Shown here: one piece after another, positions 53,015 through 62,700 of the stretch | Position numbering within the stretch: the stretch's first letter is position 1 | Layout of the letters: every line of letters starts with the position of its first letter | From: Mageeibacillus sp. UBA6980 | Lineage (GTDB): Bacteria > Bacillota > Clostridia > Saccharofermentanales > Saccharofermentanaceae | Length of the DNA: 64,000 nucleotides | Assembly (NCBI GenBank): GCA_002450095.1 | Contig: DJYK01000015.1 | Location: 24,929-88,928 of the forward strand | Reading direction: 5' to 3' | The notes under the pieces: generated by a model | Told to the model about the DNA's origin: nothing | Seen by the model: only the letters and a program-made list of their open reading frames with translations | Database searches by the model: none | Program-made: the position numbers and the translations under genes

Positions 53015-55125
53015 AAACTCTCTCCAAAGAAAGAGAATACGTATTGCTTTATTTCATTGCTGGTGCCAAGCTTTTCACTCTTATTTTCAATTAAAGTAAG
53101 CATTTCGGAAAGATTACCTGTTGCTCTTGCAAATGGTATCAACGAACAAAGAACAGCTACATCCAATGTGCTCTCCTCAGTCATAACATCAACATCGGAA
53201 AGAATACGATTAAAATTCGTTGTGATTATAGGGGGAATCCTTAATTGCTTTGTGATCTTGGATGGAACGTTCCAGTTAACACCCTCACTAACAAACGGTT
53301 TAAACCCATCAGATTCCATACCTGCCCAGAAATTACTATCAGCAGACTTATCAACTAACAGATCCGTATATACGGGCAACATATAATAAAAAATATCTCT
53401 AGGCTCCAAGACCAGATCGTCAGCGTATGAATGAACAACGAAACAGTAACTCTGAGCCTTCTTAATCAAAGTAGGTATTCTATTAATCCACTCAGTATTT
53501 AAAGCATTAACAAGTGTTATAATCGGCTCTTTGATTTCTAAAAGACTTCTTTCAACAGAATGATCATAACTGAGATTGCAGTCAACAAAAGCAGACAGAC
53601 GACCATATCTAGCTGCAGTGTAGGCATTAACTATCTCTATCGCATTGGGTCCCGCCAATAAAAGTGGCACTCGGTTTAGTTCAGCTGAATATAAATAAGA
53701 TGCAAAGCCTTCCGAATACTTGCTATTAACCCCTGCCAGAACTAACTCATCCGATATCGTTGCGATTACCGCTTTCCAATCATCACACACTTCCATATCA
53801 TCGGTCTTAAGGAAGACAGATGGTGATAATATGCTACTTACTTTTGCACTTACTTCATCAGAATCAGCCTTATCATCTTTGTTGCATGCGCTATACAAAG
53901 ACATTTGTGCAATAAACTTGGCGGCATTCTTTTGTACATCGTCAATCTGTTTACCCAATTCCGTTTCCAAGCTCGATGATAGTTCCTTCTGTGAATCAAT
54001 CTTATCCTTCAAGGCATTAAGTTCAGACTCGTACTTCTCGTATTCTGAGCGTGCTGCGCTTGTCTTCTCATCTAATTCCTTCAATTCACTATTTTTCTTA
54101 GATAATAGCTCCCCAACTTCGGCTTCCCATTCAACAGCAACAAGGTTTTTACATCTTTCAAGCAATTCCTCGTTACGGCTTATGATCGCAAGAAGCCATT
54201 TATCCTCTATTGTAGTTCCATCAATAAAAGCATTTATACATTCTAAATAACGTGTGTAGATATCTTCTGCTTCTTTTAAAGAACAATAACATTCACGAGA
54301 TATCTCGTCATATACACTATTAACATCGATCTGTTCTAAAAAATCTCTTATGTGCTTCCACTCAGATTTACTCTTTACAATATTACTAAAAGCTTTCCAT
54401 GTTGCTCGATTCTTAATTATTTGATGAGCAACCATAACAGGATTCTTAAGCGACTCAACTCTGTCAGGGACACCTATAAACAAATACTTATAAACAAATA
54501 AACCATCACTAAGTTCTAGAATATTGTCTGGGGACACCTTATAAATAAGAAGGTTATTAACCGACTCATTTATCTTGACTATATTAGTGCGAATATCCAT
54601 TACGTCCTTATCAAATATAACCCCGTAGCATGAATTCGCATCTATCTTTGTTGTAAACAGAGTACGAGGCGACAATAATTCAACATCAACCCCCTTCTGA
54701 AGCTTCTTAATCAGCTTTGTTACTGAATCACAATCCGAAAACGGAACTACACTAACAGGGTGTACATCTTTTCTAAAATATGTTTTTTCATGAGATCTAG
54801 AAGAATCATTTCTATTAGGACCTGTGGTCCAATCCCATACACCTAATTTCCCTATTTCTTTGGGACCTTCTACATATATCAGTAAAGCTCGATTCCCATA
54901 AAACTTTGGAATGCTATCATCTGGAATAAAAGGAATGACTAATCCGCCAGCCTTTACATCGGCTAGTCGTTTTATTCGAGGTCTATTGTCCTTGTCCGGA
55001 GTAATTACTTCACATATTGATGTAAAAGAATCATCACTAGACAAAAATACACAATCAATCAATGTATCATCATACTGACTTAGATCATTGTAATTGACTA
55101 TTGCTTCATTATTCTTTGCACTCAT
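53011..55125 (-). CDS. Uncharacterised coiled-coil protein of the DruE-like operon (704 aa)
   Basis: Not recognised. The N-terminal 300 residues are mixed alpha/beta (RPRIKRLADVKAGGLVIPFI, NRALLIYVEGPKEIGKLGVW). Residues about 328-398 form a strong coiled coil (EKTSAARSEYEKYESELNAL, LETELGKQIDDVQKNAAKFI). The C-terminal part (about 450-704) looks like an NTPase-type fold: NRVPLLLAGPNAIEIVNAYT sits where a Walker A would be, but it lacks the GK[ST] triplet. Strands EPIITLVNAL and SYCFVVHSYADDLVLEPRDI follow. A coiled coil joining a recognition part to a degenerate ATPase would suit a structural or sensor subunit. It overlaps both neighbours by 4 bp. Confidence 0.6.
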   Translation of the reverse strand: MSAKNNEAIVNYNDLSQYDDTLIDCVFLSSDDSFTSICEVITPDKDNRPRIKRLADVKAGGLVIPFIPDDSIPKFYGNRALLIYVEGPKEIGKLGVWDWTTGPNRNDSSRSHEKTYFRKDVHPVSVVPFSDCDSVTKLIKKLQKGVDVELLSPRTLFTTKIDANSCYGVIFDKDVMDIRTNIVKINESVNNLLIYKVSPDNILELSDGLFVYKYLFIGVPDRVESLKNPVMVAHQIIKNRATWKAFSNIVKSKSEWKHIRDFLEQIDVNSVYDEISRECYCSLKEAEDIYTRYLECINAFIDGTTIEDKWLLAIISRNEELLERCKNLVAVEWEAEVGELLSKKNSELKELDEKTSAARSEYEKYESELNALKDKIDSQKELSSSLETELGKQIDDVQKNAAKFIAQMSLYSACNKDDKADSDEVSAKVSSILSPSVFLKTDDMEVCDDWKAVIATISDELVLAGVNSKYSEGFASYLYSAELNRVPLLLAGPNAIEIVNAYTAARYGRLSAFVDCNLSYDHSVERSLLEIKEPIITLVNALNTEWINRIPTLIKKAQSYCFVVHSYADDLVLEPRDIFYYMLPVYTDLLVDKSADSNFWAGMESDGFKPFVSEGVNWNVPSKITKQLRIPPIITTNFNRILSDVDVMTEESTLDVAVLCSLIPFARATGNLSEMLTLIENKSEKLGTSNEIKQYVFSFFGESL

Positions 55126-56687
55126 TTCACTACTCCCTTATCGTAATTCTCTAAAACATATGCTCTTAATTCTTTATATGCTTTTTCCGGGATTCTGTTT
55201 CTCTTAACACATCCACGAATCCAATCCTGTATCTCAGGATAATCTTTCAGATAGAATACAATCATTGATAATGTTTGCGGGGGCGCAATATCCTTCCCTC
55301 CACATTTAATTATTCTTTTTAGAACATCGACATCTGTTGTCCTATGTCCGAATTCTCTATCAACAAATGCAGCTGACCATACCTTATCCAGTCCAGCATA
55401 TACACAAATTTCTGTATCTGCATATATATTATCAACATCAATAGATTTATCGGCCGGAATATGTATTATATCTATAACACTACCATTTATCTTCTTGTAG
55501 ACTACACCATCAACATTCAATCTTATTACTAAAGTATTCTTATACGGAATTACTGCATTGTTACTATCTACAATACGGCCCTTGCTATCAGTTACAGACA
55601 CTTGGAGAGATTCAATACTGCTTTCTAATGGGACTTTCCAATAATAAGAAAACTTAAGCGTCTGACTTCTGCCTACAGAAATCAATTGCTGCCTACTATT
55701 AAAAGACACTTCAACTAAAGAGTCTCCCAACTCCTTTATCCCGGCTTTAGGGAATGATTCAATCTCCGCATTTCCTTGTTTATACAGAATCATCGATTCA
55801 CTATTATGTTTCGTTATATATGATTCTCTAAAGCACTCAGGATATATCGGAATGAAAGAGACCGGCGAGTCAGTTAGTCTGCAATAATAGTCAGCAAAGA
55901 AATTAGCTGTTGTCAAAGAATAGTCACGTGCAACAACATCATATAGATACCAGTTATTGAACGATATTTTTTTATGACAGACCTGATTAATTGTTACGTG
56001 CTTATTAGAAGATTGATATAGTTTTCCATTCTTTAAGAGATAATAGTGAGTTCCCACTACAACATCAGCACCATATGGCAGACGCTTACCGGTATCAACT
56101 GAAAACAGCGTACCGTCAGAATCCACCCCCTTAGAATGACATGGCCAATACTTGTGTAGTTCATTACTGTACGTACTGTTATTGATCCTAATTTCATAAT
56201 CGCTACAAGGAGTGGCACCAACACTAAGATAAGTAGTTTTATTATCCAAAAGTCTTTCACCCAAATATTCACGTTTAACAGACGATACAGAAGAACCGCT
56301 TAACTTCATTAGTATCTCGATACTCATATTTGATTCGAGATATTTGCTTGGAACCTGAATAAAACCTATTTCAAAAGTAAAATTATTGAATGATACATCT
56401 GTAATCCTTAACGGACAACAACTTATTCCTTTTCTTTCACTAATACATTTACTTAAACCAAAGGTTCGATCTTTACAATCCTTATCCTTTTCAGCAGAAC
56501 TATGCCGAAAGTGACGAGCATTCTTTACACCGTCCGTCAAAGTTACATATTGGCCACACAAATCACATCTAAATAAGCCGCTATATGCTGAAACTTTGCC
56601 TCCGGGATGCATTCTCGCAGCTTCTTCTGCTGTAATCTTGACCCAGTTATTATTCATCCATATACAAACATGTTCGAGAGAAGCCAC
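55122..56687 (-). CDS. CoiA-like zinc-finger protein of the DruE-like operon (521 aa)
   Basis: 521 aa. The N-terminus carries a zinc-binding CoiA-type element: FRCDLCGQYVTLTDG, then KNARHFRHSS and CKDRTFG (residues about 40-75), like the start of competence-CoiA-family proteins, whose conserved HFxH follows a CxxC. The rest (about 100-520) is beta-rich and unknown, with many aromatic residues and repeated Ig-like-looking strands (YYWKVPLESSIESLQVSVTD). I see no CoiA nuclease core, so it may bind nucleic acid rather than cut it. It is the first gene of the four-gene unit, separated from upstream nucleases by a 326-bp gap that holds a gene relic. Confidence 0.6.
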   Translation of the reverse strand: MASLEHVCIWMNNNWVKITAEEAARMHPGGKVSAYSGLFRCDLCGQYVTLTDGVKNARHFRHSSAEKDKDCKDRTFGLSKCISERKGISCCPLRITDVSFNNFTFEIGFIQVPSKYLESNMSIEILMKLSGSSVSSVKREYLGERLLDNKTTYLSVGATPCSDYEIRINNSTYSNELHKYWPCHSKGVDSDGTLFSVDTGKRLPYGADVVVGTHYYLLKNGKLYQSSNKHVTINQVCHKKISFNNWYLYDVVARDYSLTTANFFADYYCRLTDSPVSFIPIYPECFRESYITKHNSESMILYKQGNAEIESFPKAGIKELGDSLVEVSFNSRQQLISVGRSQTLKFSYYWKVPLESSIESLQVSVTDSKGRIVDSNNAVIPYKNTLVIRLNVDGVVYKKINGSVIDIIHIPADKSIDVDNIYADTEICVYAGLDKVWSAAFVDREFGHRTTDVDVLKRIIKCGGKDIAPPQTLSMIVFYLKDYPEIQDWIRGCVKRNRIPEKAYKELRAYVLENYDKGVVK

Positions 56688-56854
56688 AGAAACCTCCGAT
56701 AGAAATGCTTTTCTATTTATTATATAAAATAAATGTTAATAAAATTTAACGTCTAAACAACGACCTAGAAAACACAGCTTTTTGCTCTTCAGCTGATTAT
56801 TGTGAAAGAACAATCTTATTACATACAAAAAAGCCACTGCAGAATGCAGAAGTA

Positions 56855-56992
56855 TCAAAATAAAAAGCAAGGATTGAAGAGGCTACATTCCTCATAATGC
56901 GGATAACCAGCCACTTCAAAATAGTTCTTCCTGCATTTTGGTTTAACAATTATAGAATTGGCCTTAATTAGCAACTTCTTAAAGTCTTCCAA
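56855..56992 (-). pseudogene. Frameshifted N-terminal remnant of a PD-(D/E)XK (PDDEXK_4) nuclease
   Basis: A TTG-started frame (56992; AAGGGGG ribosome site) encodes 45 aa beginning MEDFKKLLIKANSIIVKPKC and containing FEVAGYPHYE. PDDEXK_4-family nucleases open with a VAGYPHxENVxSNILAFxxD motif. Here one extra base after PHYE shifts the frame; the other frame reads NVASSILAFYFD but soon ends. The remainder of the gene is gone. The gap 56688-56854 shows nothing else. A TATAAT on the minus strand (56724-56719) may start the downstream operon. Confidence 0.6.
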
Positions 56993-57013
56993 TTTATCGC
57001 CCCCTTATTATAG

Positions 57014-57841
57014 CTATGTAAGCTCATTAGAATCAGAGGTTAAATCAATTAGCCTCGTAAATGCTTCTATAAACCATTCTCTATTACCGTCGTCAGTACA
57101 ATTAGAACAGTCGCTGTGTGTTATGAACCTCCATTTTGAAAATATCATTGATCCTAACAGTTCAATATCGGTAACCGTCCTACATACCTTCTTAAACTCA
57201 ACTACGTTAGAAAATGATTCTTCCCCGTATTTAGAAATGAATGATTTCCCACAATCCATATTCAATCCCAAGTCGAAACACTCACTTGCAAAAGAATCAC
57301 ATAGATATTCCTCGCTTATAGCGCTATTACTATATAGAGACAGATACCGTCCTGCGAATTTGTTGAGACGACGAAGCCATATCTGTTCAATCTCACTTTC
57401 ATTGATGAATCTCATATGCTTACTATCCGGATTATATTCAGCAATAACTACATCACCCAAAAGGTGCTTATTGGTTCTATAATAGTACTCCGCTAAAGTT
57501 TCCTTCCGATAGGAATTATAATCCTCTAACATGACAATATATTTCTTATGGGATTTATCCACCAAAGAAAGATAGAAAGCTGCCTCATTAACGAACCCCA
57601 TCTTCGCACTAGGTACATTTCCGGTCTCAGTCCAAGTGTAACGCTTGCACTCAATTACTATAGTACGGTCATCACTCACAACATCAAATTTATGATTCTT
57701 GTAATCAGCAGCATCAAGAAGTCGTGAGCCTATAGGAATTTCAACCTCTTGTTCAAAACTCCGATTATATTTGTTAGCAAACCAATCTAAAACTTGTCTC
57801 TGAAATATGGCGCCATTGCGCGGATTATCACTATTGCTCAT
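57014..57841 (-). CDS. PD-(D/E)XK restriction-endonuclease-like protein
   Basis: 275 aa. The nuclease core is at about residues 48-70: HKFDVVSDDRTIVIECKRYT, giving Asp and Glu-x-Lys in the proper spacing, with an N-terminal GAIFQRQVLDWF helix. The C-terminal half contains a helical region of unknown role. The start overlaps the stop of the upstream PD-(D/E)XK gene (TAATG). It is a soluble DNA nuclease by motif; its target is unknown. It is the last of three nuclease-like genes after hsdR. Confidence 0.75.
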   Translation of the reverse strand: MSNSDNPRNGAIFQRQVLDWFANKYNRSFEQEVEIPIGSRLLDAADYKNHKFDVVSDDRTIVIECKRYTWTETGNVPSAKMGFVNEAAFYLSLVDKSHKKYIVMLEDYNSYRKETLAEYYYRTNKHLLGDVVIAEYNPDSKHMRFINESEIEQIWLRRLNKFAGRYLSLYSNSAISEEYLCDSFASECFDLGLNMDCGKSFISKYGEESFSNVVEFKKVCRTVTDIELLGSMIFSKWRFITHSDCSNCTDDGNREWFIEAFTRLIDLTSDSNELT

Positions 57842-58788
57842 TACAACCCCGCCATTTCTGATGAAATTGCCAGCACATTAGCAACTTCCGTTAGACTAAT
57901 TATTGCTTTAAAACACTCTTCGATATCGCTCTGATCATTCTCCTCAAACGGAATCGTCATATTAAGAACAGGAACATCAATATGTAGAACACCTGCCTTG
58001 CTGGCAACCTCAGCTCTTACATACGGCATGTTATGAGTTCTTAACCACGATGCCATAGTTTCCATATCATTCATGCGCGTTGCAGCTTTACTAAAGGTAA
58101 GATCCACTTTTCCTTCCTGTATCTTATGATGAATATATGCATTTCCAAGATTGGTAGAATAATGAGCCCAATAGCCGTTGGATTCTCTTTTGGTTCGAAG
58201 ATTTAGAACCGGATATTCTTGCTCCTGATAATCCTTATAAGATCTAAAGAATGCATTGGCTTTCTCATTAAGAATGACTTGAGGCGGCCTCTTTGCCTTT
58301 TCTATGGCTTGCTCTAACTGTTGTATAAATGAATCAAACAGTGGATTTTCCAAAGATAACATGTGTTCTTTTATCTCTTCGTAAGAAACAAAGTACGGAT
58401 ACTTCTTCGCAGCATCATTATTATCGTAATACTTTTGAGGACATATGATGAAACTATAGAACTCATCATACTCACCATTTTTAACAGCCTTATTTCCTCT
58501 CTTGATATAACGCTCCGGCTGTTCAGGCATAGCGATAGCATCGATCTTATCCTCTATAAGCAATGCTGTCTTCCTTGAACTACCCTTTAGAATTACCGTT
58601 ATATCAGACTCACCAAGCTTGGGGTCAGCCTTAGATAATTCTACTGAAATCAAATGAGCACCTTTTTGCTTTACCCCGACCTTTTCCGTAAACAATTGAA
58701 GAAGGGAATAATCAATTGAAAACAGATGCAACATCATTACATCGATATCATGTTCGGAGATTTTACTATAAATATACTCTTTAGCCAT
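57841..58788 (-). CDS. PD-(D/E)XK nuclease superfamily protein (PDDEXK_4-like)
   Basis: 315 aa. The core ESDITVILKG followed by TALLIEDKIDAIAMPEQPER shows Asp and Glu-x-Lys, and the IDA-PEQPERY run is typical of this superfamily. FYSFIICPQKYY and a winged C-terminal region follow. Such proteins are frequent neighbours of type I restriction genes. It starts 13 bp after the DUF4268 gene and is coupled to the next nuclease by a one-base stop-start overlap. Confidence 0.8.
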   Translation of the reverse strand: MAKEYIYSKISEHDIDVMMLHLFSIDYSLLQLFTEKVGVKQKGAHLISVELSKADPKLGESDITVILKGSSRKTALLIEDKIDAIAMPEQPERYIKRGNKAVKNGEYDEFYSFIICPQKYYDNNDAAKKYPYFVSYEEIKEHMLSLENPLFDSFIQQLEQAIEKAKRPPQVILNEKANAFFRSYKDYQEQEYPVLNLRTKRESNGYWAHYSTNLGNAYIHHKIQEGKVDLTFSKAATRMNDMETMASWLRTHNMPYVRAEVASKAGVLHIDVPVLNMTIPFEENDQSDIEECFKAIISLTEVANVLAISSEMAGL

Positions 58789-58800
58789 TTGAATATACCT

Positions 58801-59730
58801 TTATATGTACTTTTTAAATACATCCCGTAGATTTACGGCAATGTCAATAGTTTGATTCATTAAGTCCTCATAATTAGAATGATCGTCAAAATCTAAACCA
58901 TGGATATAATACTTAATTCTTGAGGCTTTCTTTCCATCTAATCGATCCCAAACCATATTAAAACCCAAATCTTTTTCTATACTATCTTTGCTTGCATACA
59001 ATTTATCAAACAGTACTTTACTATCATGAATATAGAATTCTACTACGATATAGTTATTCTTGCTTATCAAATCAATAGCAATATGGGCCTCACTTGTACC
59101 AATCGATATATCGTACCAATGATCTGCTGACACCTTACGAAGATTAAAAGGCTTTCCTCTACTAATAACAACTTGATTGAACTGTTCCCAAAATACTAAA
59201 CGTTCTGACTGACTCTTGTTCAGTTTTTTATCAGAACTAATGGATTTGCTCTGCTTAACAAAACCATTGGGCTTTTCTATAACTTCAAATTTAGGAGCGG
59301 GTTCAGAATTACCTATTTTGTAAGCATGTATTTCGATCAAAAAGAAATTAATATCTCCGTTAGTGTTATTATTCAACCAATCTATCGCTGCGCGATGTTC
59401 TTCTTTAGCATTTTTAACGATCCAAACTATAGTCTTTGCATCTAAACCGGATGCATAAGTAATAATCTTCCCAAGATGGTCATGATTTGTCCCATCAAGC
59501 TGATTCTCAATTACAACAGTAATCCCCGATGTTTCATCCTTAGCAACAATATCGCAACGATAAGGTCCAACGTACTCTTCCTTATTAACTTCAATCAATG
59601 TTAACCCTAGAATATCGTTAAGATAATTAATATTCTCTTCTTTAGAAAGCCAATTAGAAAAATCGTATTGCTCGTGCTTCCATAGATCTCTTACATCAAC
59701 CTCTATCAATTTTCCAATATTCTTAGTCAT
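58801..59730 (-). CDS. DUF4268-domain PD-(D/E)XK-like protein
   Basis: 309 aa. The N-terminal part has RCDIVAKDETSGITVVIENQ, a PD-(D/E)XK pattern with Glu-x-Gln, then a DHLGKIITYASGLDAKTIVW segment. The C-terminal part from about residue 180 is DUF4268 (VFWEQFNQVVISRGKPFNLR, HIAIDLISKNNYIVVEFYIH). DUF4268 proteins are typical passengers of type I restriction loci. It follows hsdR by 24 bp in the same operon. Confidence 0.85.
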   Translation of the reverse strand: MTKNIGKLIEVDVRDLWKHEQYDFSNWLSKEENINYLNDILGLTLIEVNKEEYVGPYRCDIVAKDETSGITVVIENQLDGTNHDHLGKIITYASGLDAKTIVWIVKNAKEEHRAAIDWLNNNTNGDINFFLIEIHAYKIGNSEPAPKFEVIEKPNGFVKQSKSISSDKKLNKSQSERLVFWEQFNQVVISRGKPFNLRKVSADHWYDISIGTSEAHIAIDLISKNNYIVVEFYIHDSKVLFDKLYASKDSIEKDLGFNMVWDRLDGKKASRIKYYIHGLDFDDHSNYEDLMNQTIDIAVNLRDVFKKYI

Positions 59731-59754
59731 ATATTTATAACCTCATAGCTGCTT

Positions 59755-62700
59755 TTAAAATAAATACATTCCATATGCCTTCGCTCTGTCTTCAAATGTC
59801 TCATCAGTCCATAACTCACATTGGGTCATAACTGTCTCAAGTGCATCATCCATCCCCTCGGGCGGATATCTATACTTTTTAAGTAGCTTTTTAATCATCA
59901 TTCGCATCTTTGCTCTTGCAGCCTCTCTCTTTTGCCAATCTATTGTCTTATTCTTACGCAACGTATCAGTTAGCTCCTTAGTCAGCGCAACCAGTTCAGC
60001 ATTCTGATAGAAGTCTTTTATGGCTTGAGGCTTGGTCAAAGCATCATAGAAAGCTAGTTCTTCATCATTCAGGCCAAGATCATTACCTTCTTCCCTGCCT
60101 TTCTGAATCTCCTTTGCCATCTTCATTAACTCTTCGATAACAATCTGATTGTTAATCATGCCATTTATATACTGATTCAGAATCATCTGTAGTCTGTCAC
60201 TAAACTTCTCTGACTTAACTACATTAGTCCTTTTGTATACGAAAATCTGCTCCTCGAGAAGTCGCTTTAGAAGTTCAACTGCAAGATTCTTATGTTTCAT
60301 CTTTGACACTTCTTCCAAGAAACGAGGATCAAACAACGAGAATTCTTCATTAACGCCCTCAAAAAGATCTATAACACCGCCACTCTTCACGCTTTGTTTG
60401 AGCAACTCATTGATTCGAGAATTGAGTTCTTTCAAAGATAATTTTGAGCTACCACCATCATTGAGAACTCTTCCTGCCATAACTCGTACCGCTTCGAAGA
60501 AAGCCGCTTCAGTTCTTTCTGCCTCAGTGGTTAGTGACGAACACAATGATAATGCCTGATGGAGAAGATATGACTCCTTTAGATATTCTTTAAGAATGTC
60601 TTCCATATCTGGAGCAGCAATAAAATTAACAGCTCCACTAATGGTCTTTGCCCTATCGAGATCAGAACCTTCCATAAAAGTCTGATAGTTATAGCCGTAC
60701 AATAAATCTCTACAAACAGAGAGTTTCTCATGGAACTTGGGATAAGCCACCTTAGCAACATCTGTATCACCATAGTTCTTTTTATCTCTGGCAGAATAAT
60801 CATTCATTGCCTGCTTTAACGCCGCTGCAATTCCAACATAATCAATAATTAATCCGCCCTCTTTATCCTTAAATACACGATTAACTCTTGCTATAGCCTG
60901 CATTAGATTATGTCCAGCCATAGGCTTATATACATACATGGTCGCCAATGAAGGTACATCAAATCCGGTTAGCCACATATCGACTACAATTGCAATTTTG
61001 AGTGGATCATCGTTATCCTTAAACTTCTTAGCAAGTTCTTCCTTGTGGCGCTTATTTCCGATAATCTCATGCCATTCTTCCGGGTCTTTGTTGCTTTCTG
61101 TCATAACAACAGCAATCTTTTCCTTCCAACCAGGTCTTAACTCAAGTATTCTTTTGTATATCTGAATTGCAATAGATCGCGAATAGGCTACTATCATAGC
61201 CTTACCTGTAAGTATATTTGCACGATAATTCTCATAATGATCAAGTATATCGTTTACGAGTGTATCAATAGTTTGTGGATTACCTAGTACTGCTTCCATT
61301 CTACTAAGCATCTGTTTACTCTTCTGAATTACCTGTTCATCAGCCTGCTCCATAGATTCAACTAAACTGTACTCTTGATCAATAGCAGCCAAGGTCTCTT
61401 TGTCTAAATGCAGATTAAAAACACGGCTCTCGTAATAAACAGGTCTTGTAGCACCATCCTCGACAGCCTGCGTCATATCATAAATATCGATATAATCGCC
61501 AAATACAGCTCTTGTGTTATGATCCGTTGATGAAACCGGAGTTCCTGTAAAGCCTATAAACGTCGCATTCGGAAGACAATCTCTTATAATTCTTGCTGTT
61601 CCAATTACTCTTTTGGCGATTTGCTTTCCGTCTTCATCGGTCATCATTCTTATACGTTCCGTAAGACCATACTGGCTTCTATGAGCTTCATCAGCCATAA
61701 CGATGATATTTCTTCGCTCAGACAATGCAGATGATGACTCTTCAAATTTCTGCATTGTAGTAAATATAATTCCGTTCGCTGTCCTTGTATTAAGCCAAGA
61801 CATAAGATGTTCCCTACTCTTAGCCTGTTCAGGAGTCTGGCGAAGGAAGTCAGTACATCTAGCAAACTGCGAATATAGCTGATTATCAAGATCATTTCTG
61901 TCAGTAATTACGACAATAGTAGGGCTCTCCAAAGCAGACTGAAGCAAGTGGGCATAGAACACCATAGAAAGCGATTTGCCAGAGCCTTGTGTATGCCAAA
62001 AAACACCTCCCTTACCATCGCCATCTTCGGAAGAAGCTTTTCTTGTACTATCTATTGCCTTTCTAACAGCGAAATATTGATGATAGCCCGCCAATATCTT
62101 GTAAGTATCAATTCCTTCGACGTTGAAGCATATGAAGTTCTTTAAGATATCCAAGAATCTGGTTTTCTCAAATATACCTTCAAAGAAAGTATCAAATTGA
62201 GCATACTGTGTATTCTCGTAGTTACCATCCTTAGTCTTCCATTCCATATATCTATCTTCACCAGACGTGATCGTTCCAGCCTTAGATACATACATATCAC
62301 TCATAACGCAAATAGCGTTATATATAAACATAGATGGAATCTTATCAATATAGTTTCTAAGTTGCGTATAGGCTTCAGAAGCATCTGTCTGCTCTCTTGA
62401 AGGCGATTTCAACTCTATAACTACTACAGGCAATCCGTTAAGGAAGAGGACTACATCGGGTCTTTTCTCGCTTTTACCTTCTACAAAAGTCCACTGATTA
62501 GCAACAATAAACGAATTATTATCAGTATTTTTATAGTCAACAATATAGACTATATCGTACTTTGTCTCACCATTTTCATGATAACTTACCTCAATTCCAT
62601 TCTGAAGATAATTCATGAATACTTTATTCTTTTGAACTAATGAGCCATTTTCAAAGTTATGAAGCTTATACAAGGCATCTTGAATAGCAGCATCTGGAAG

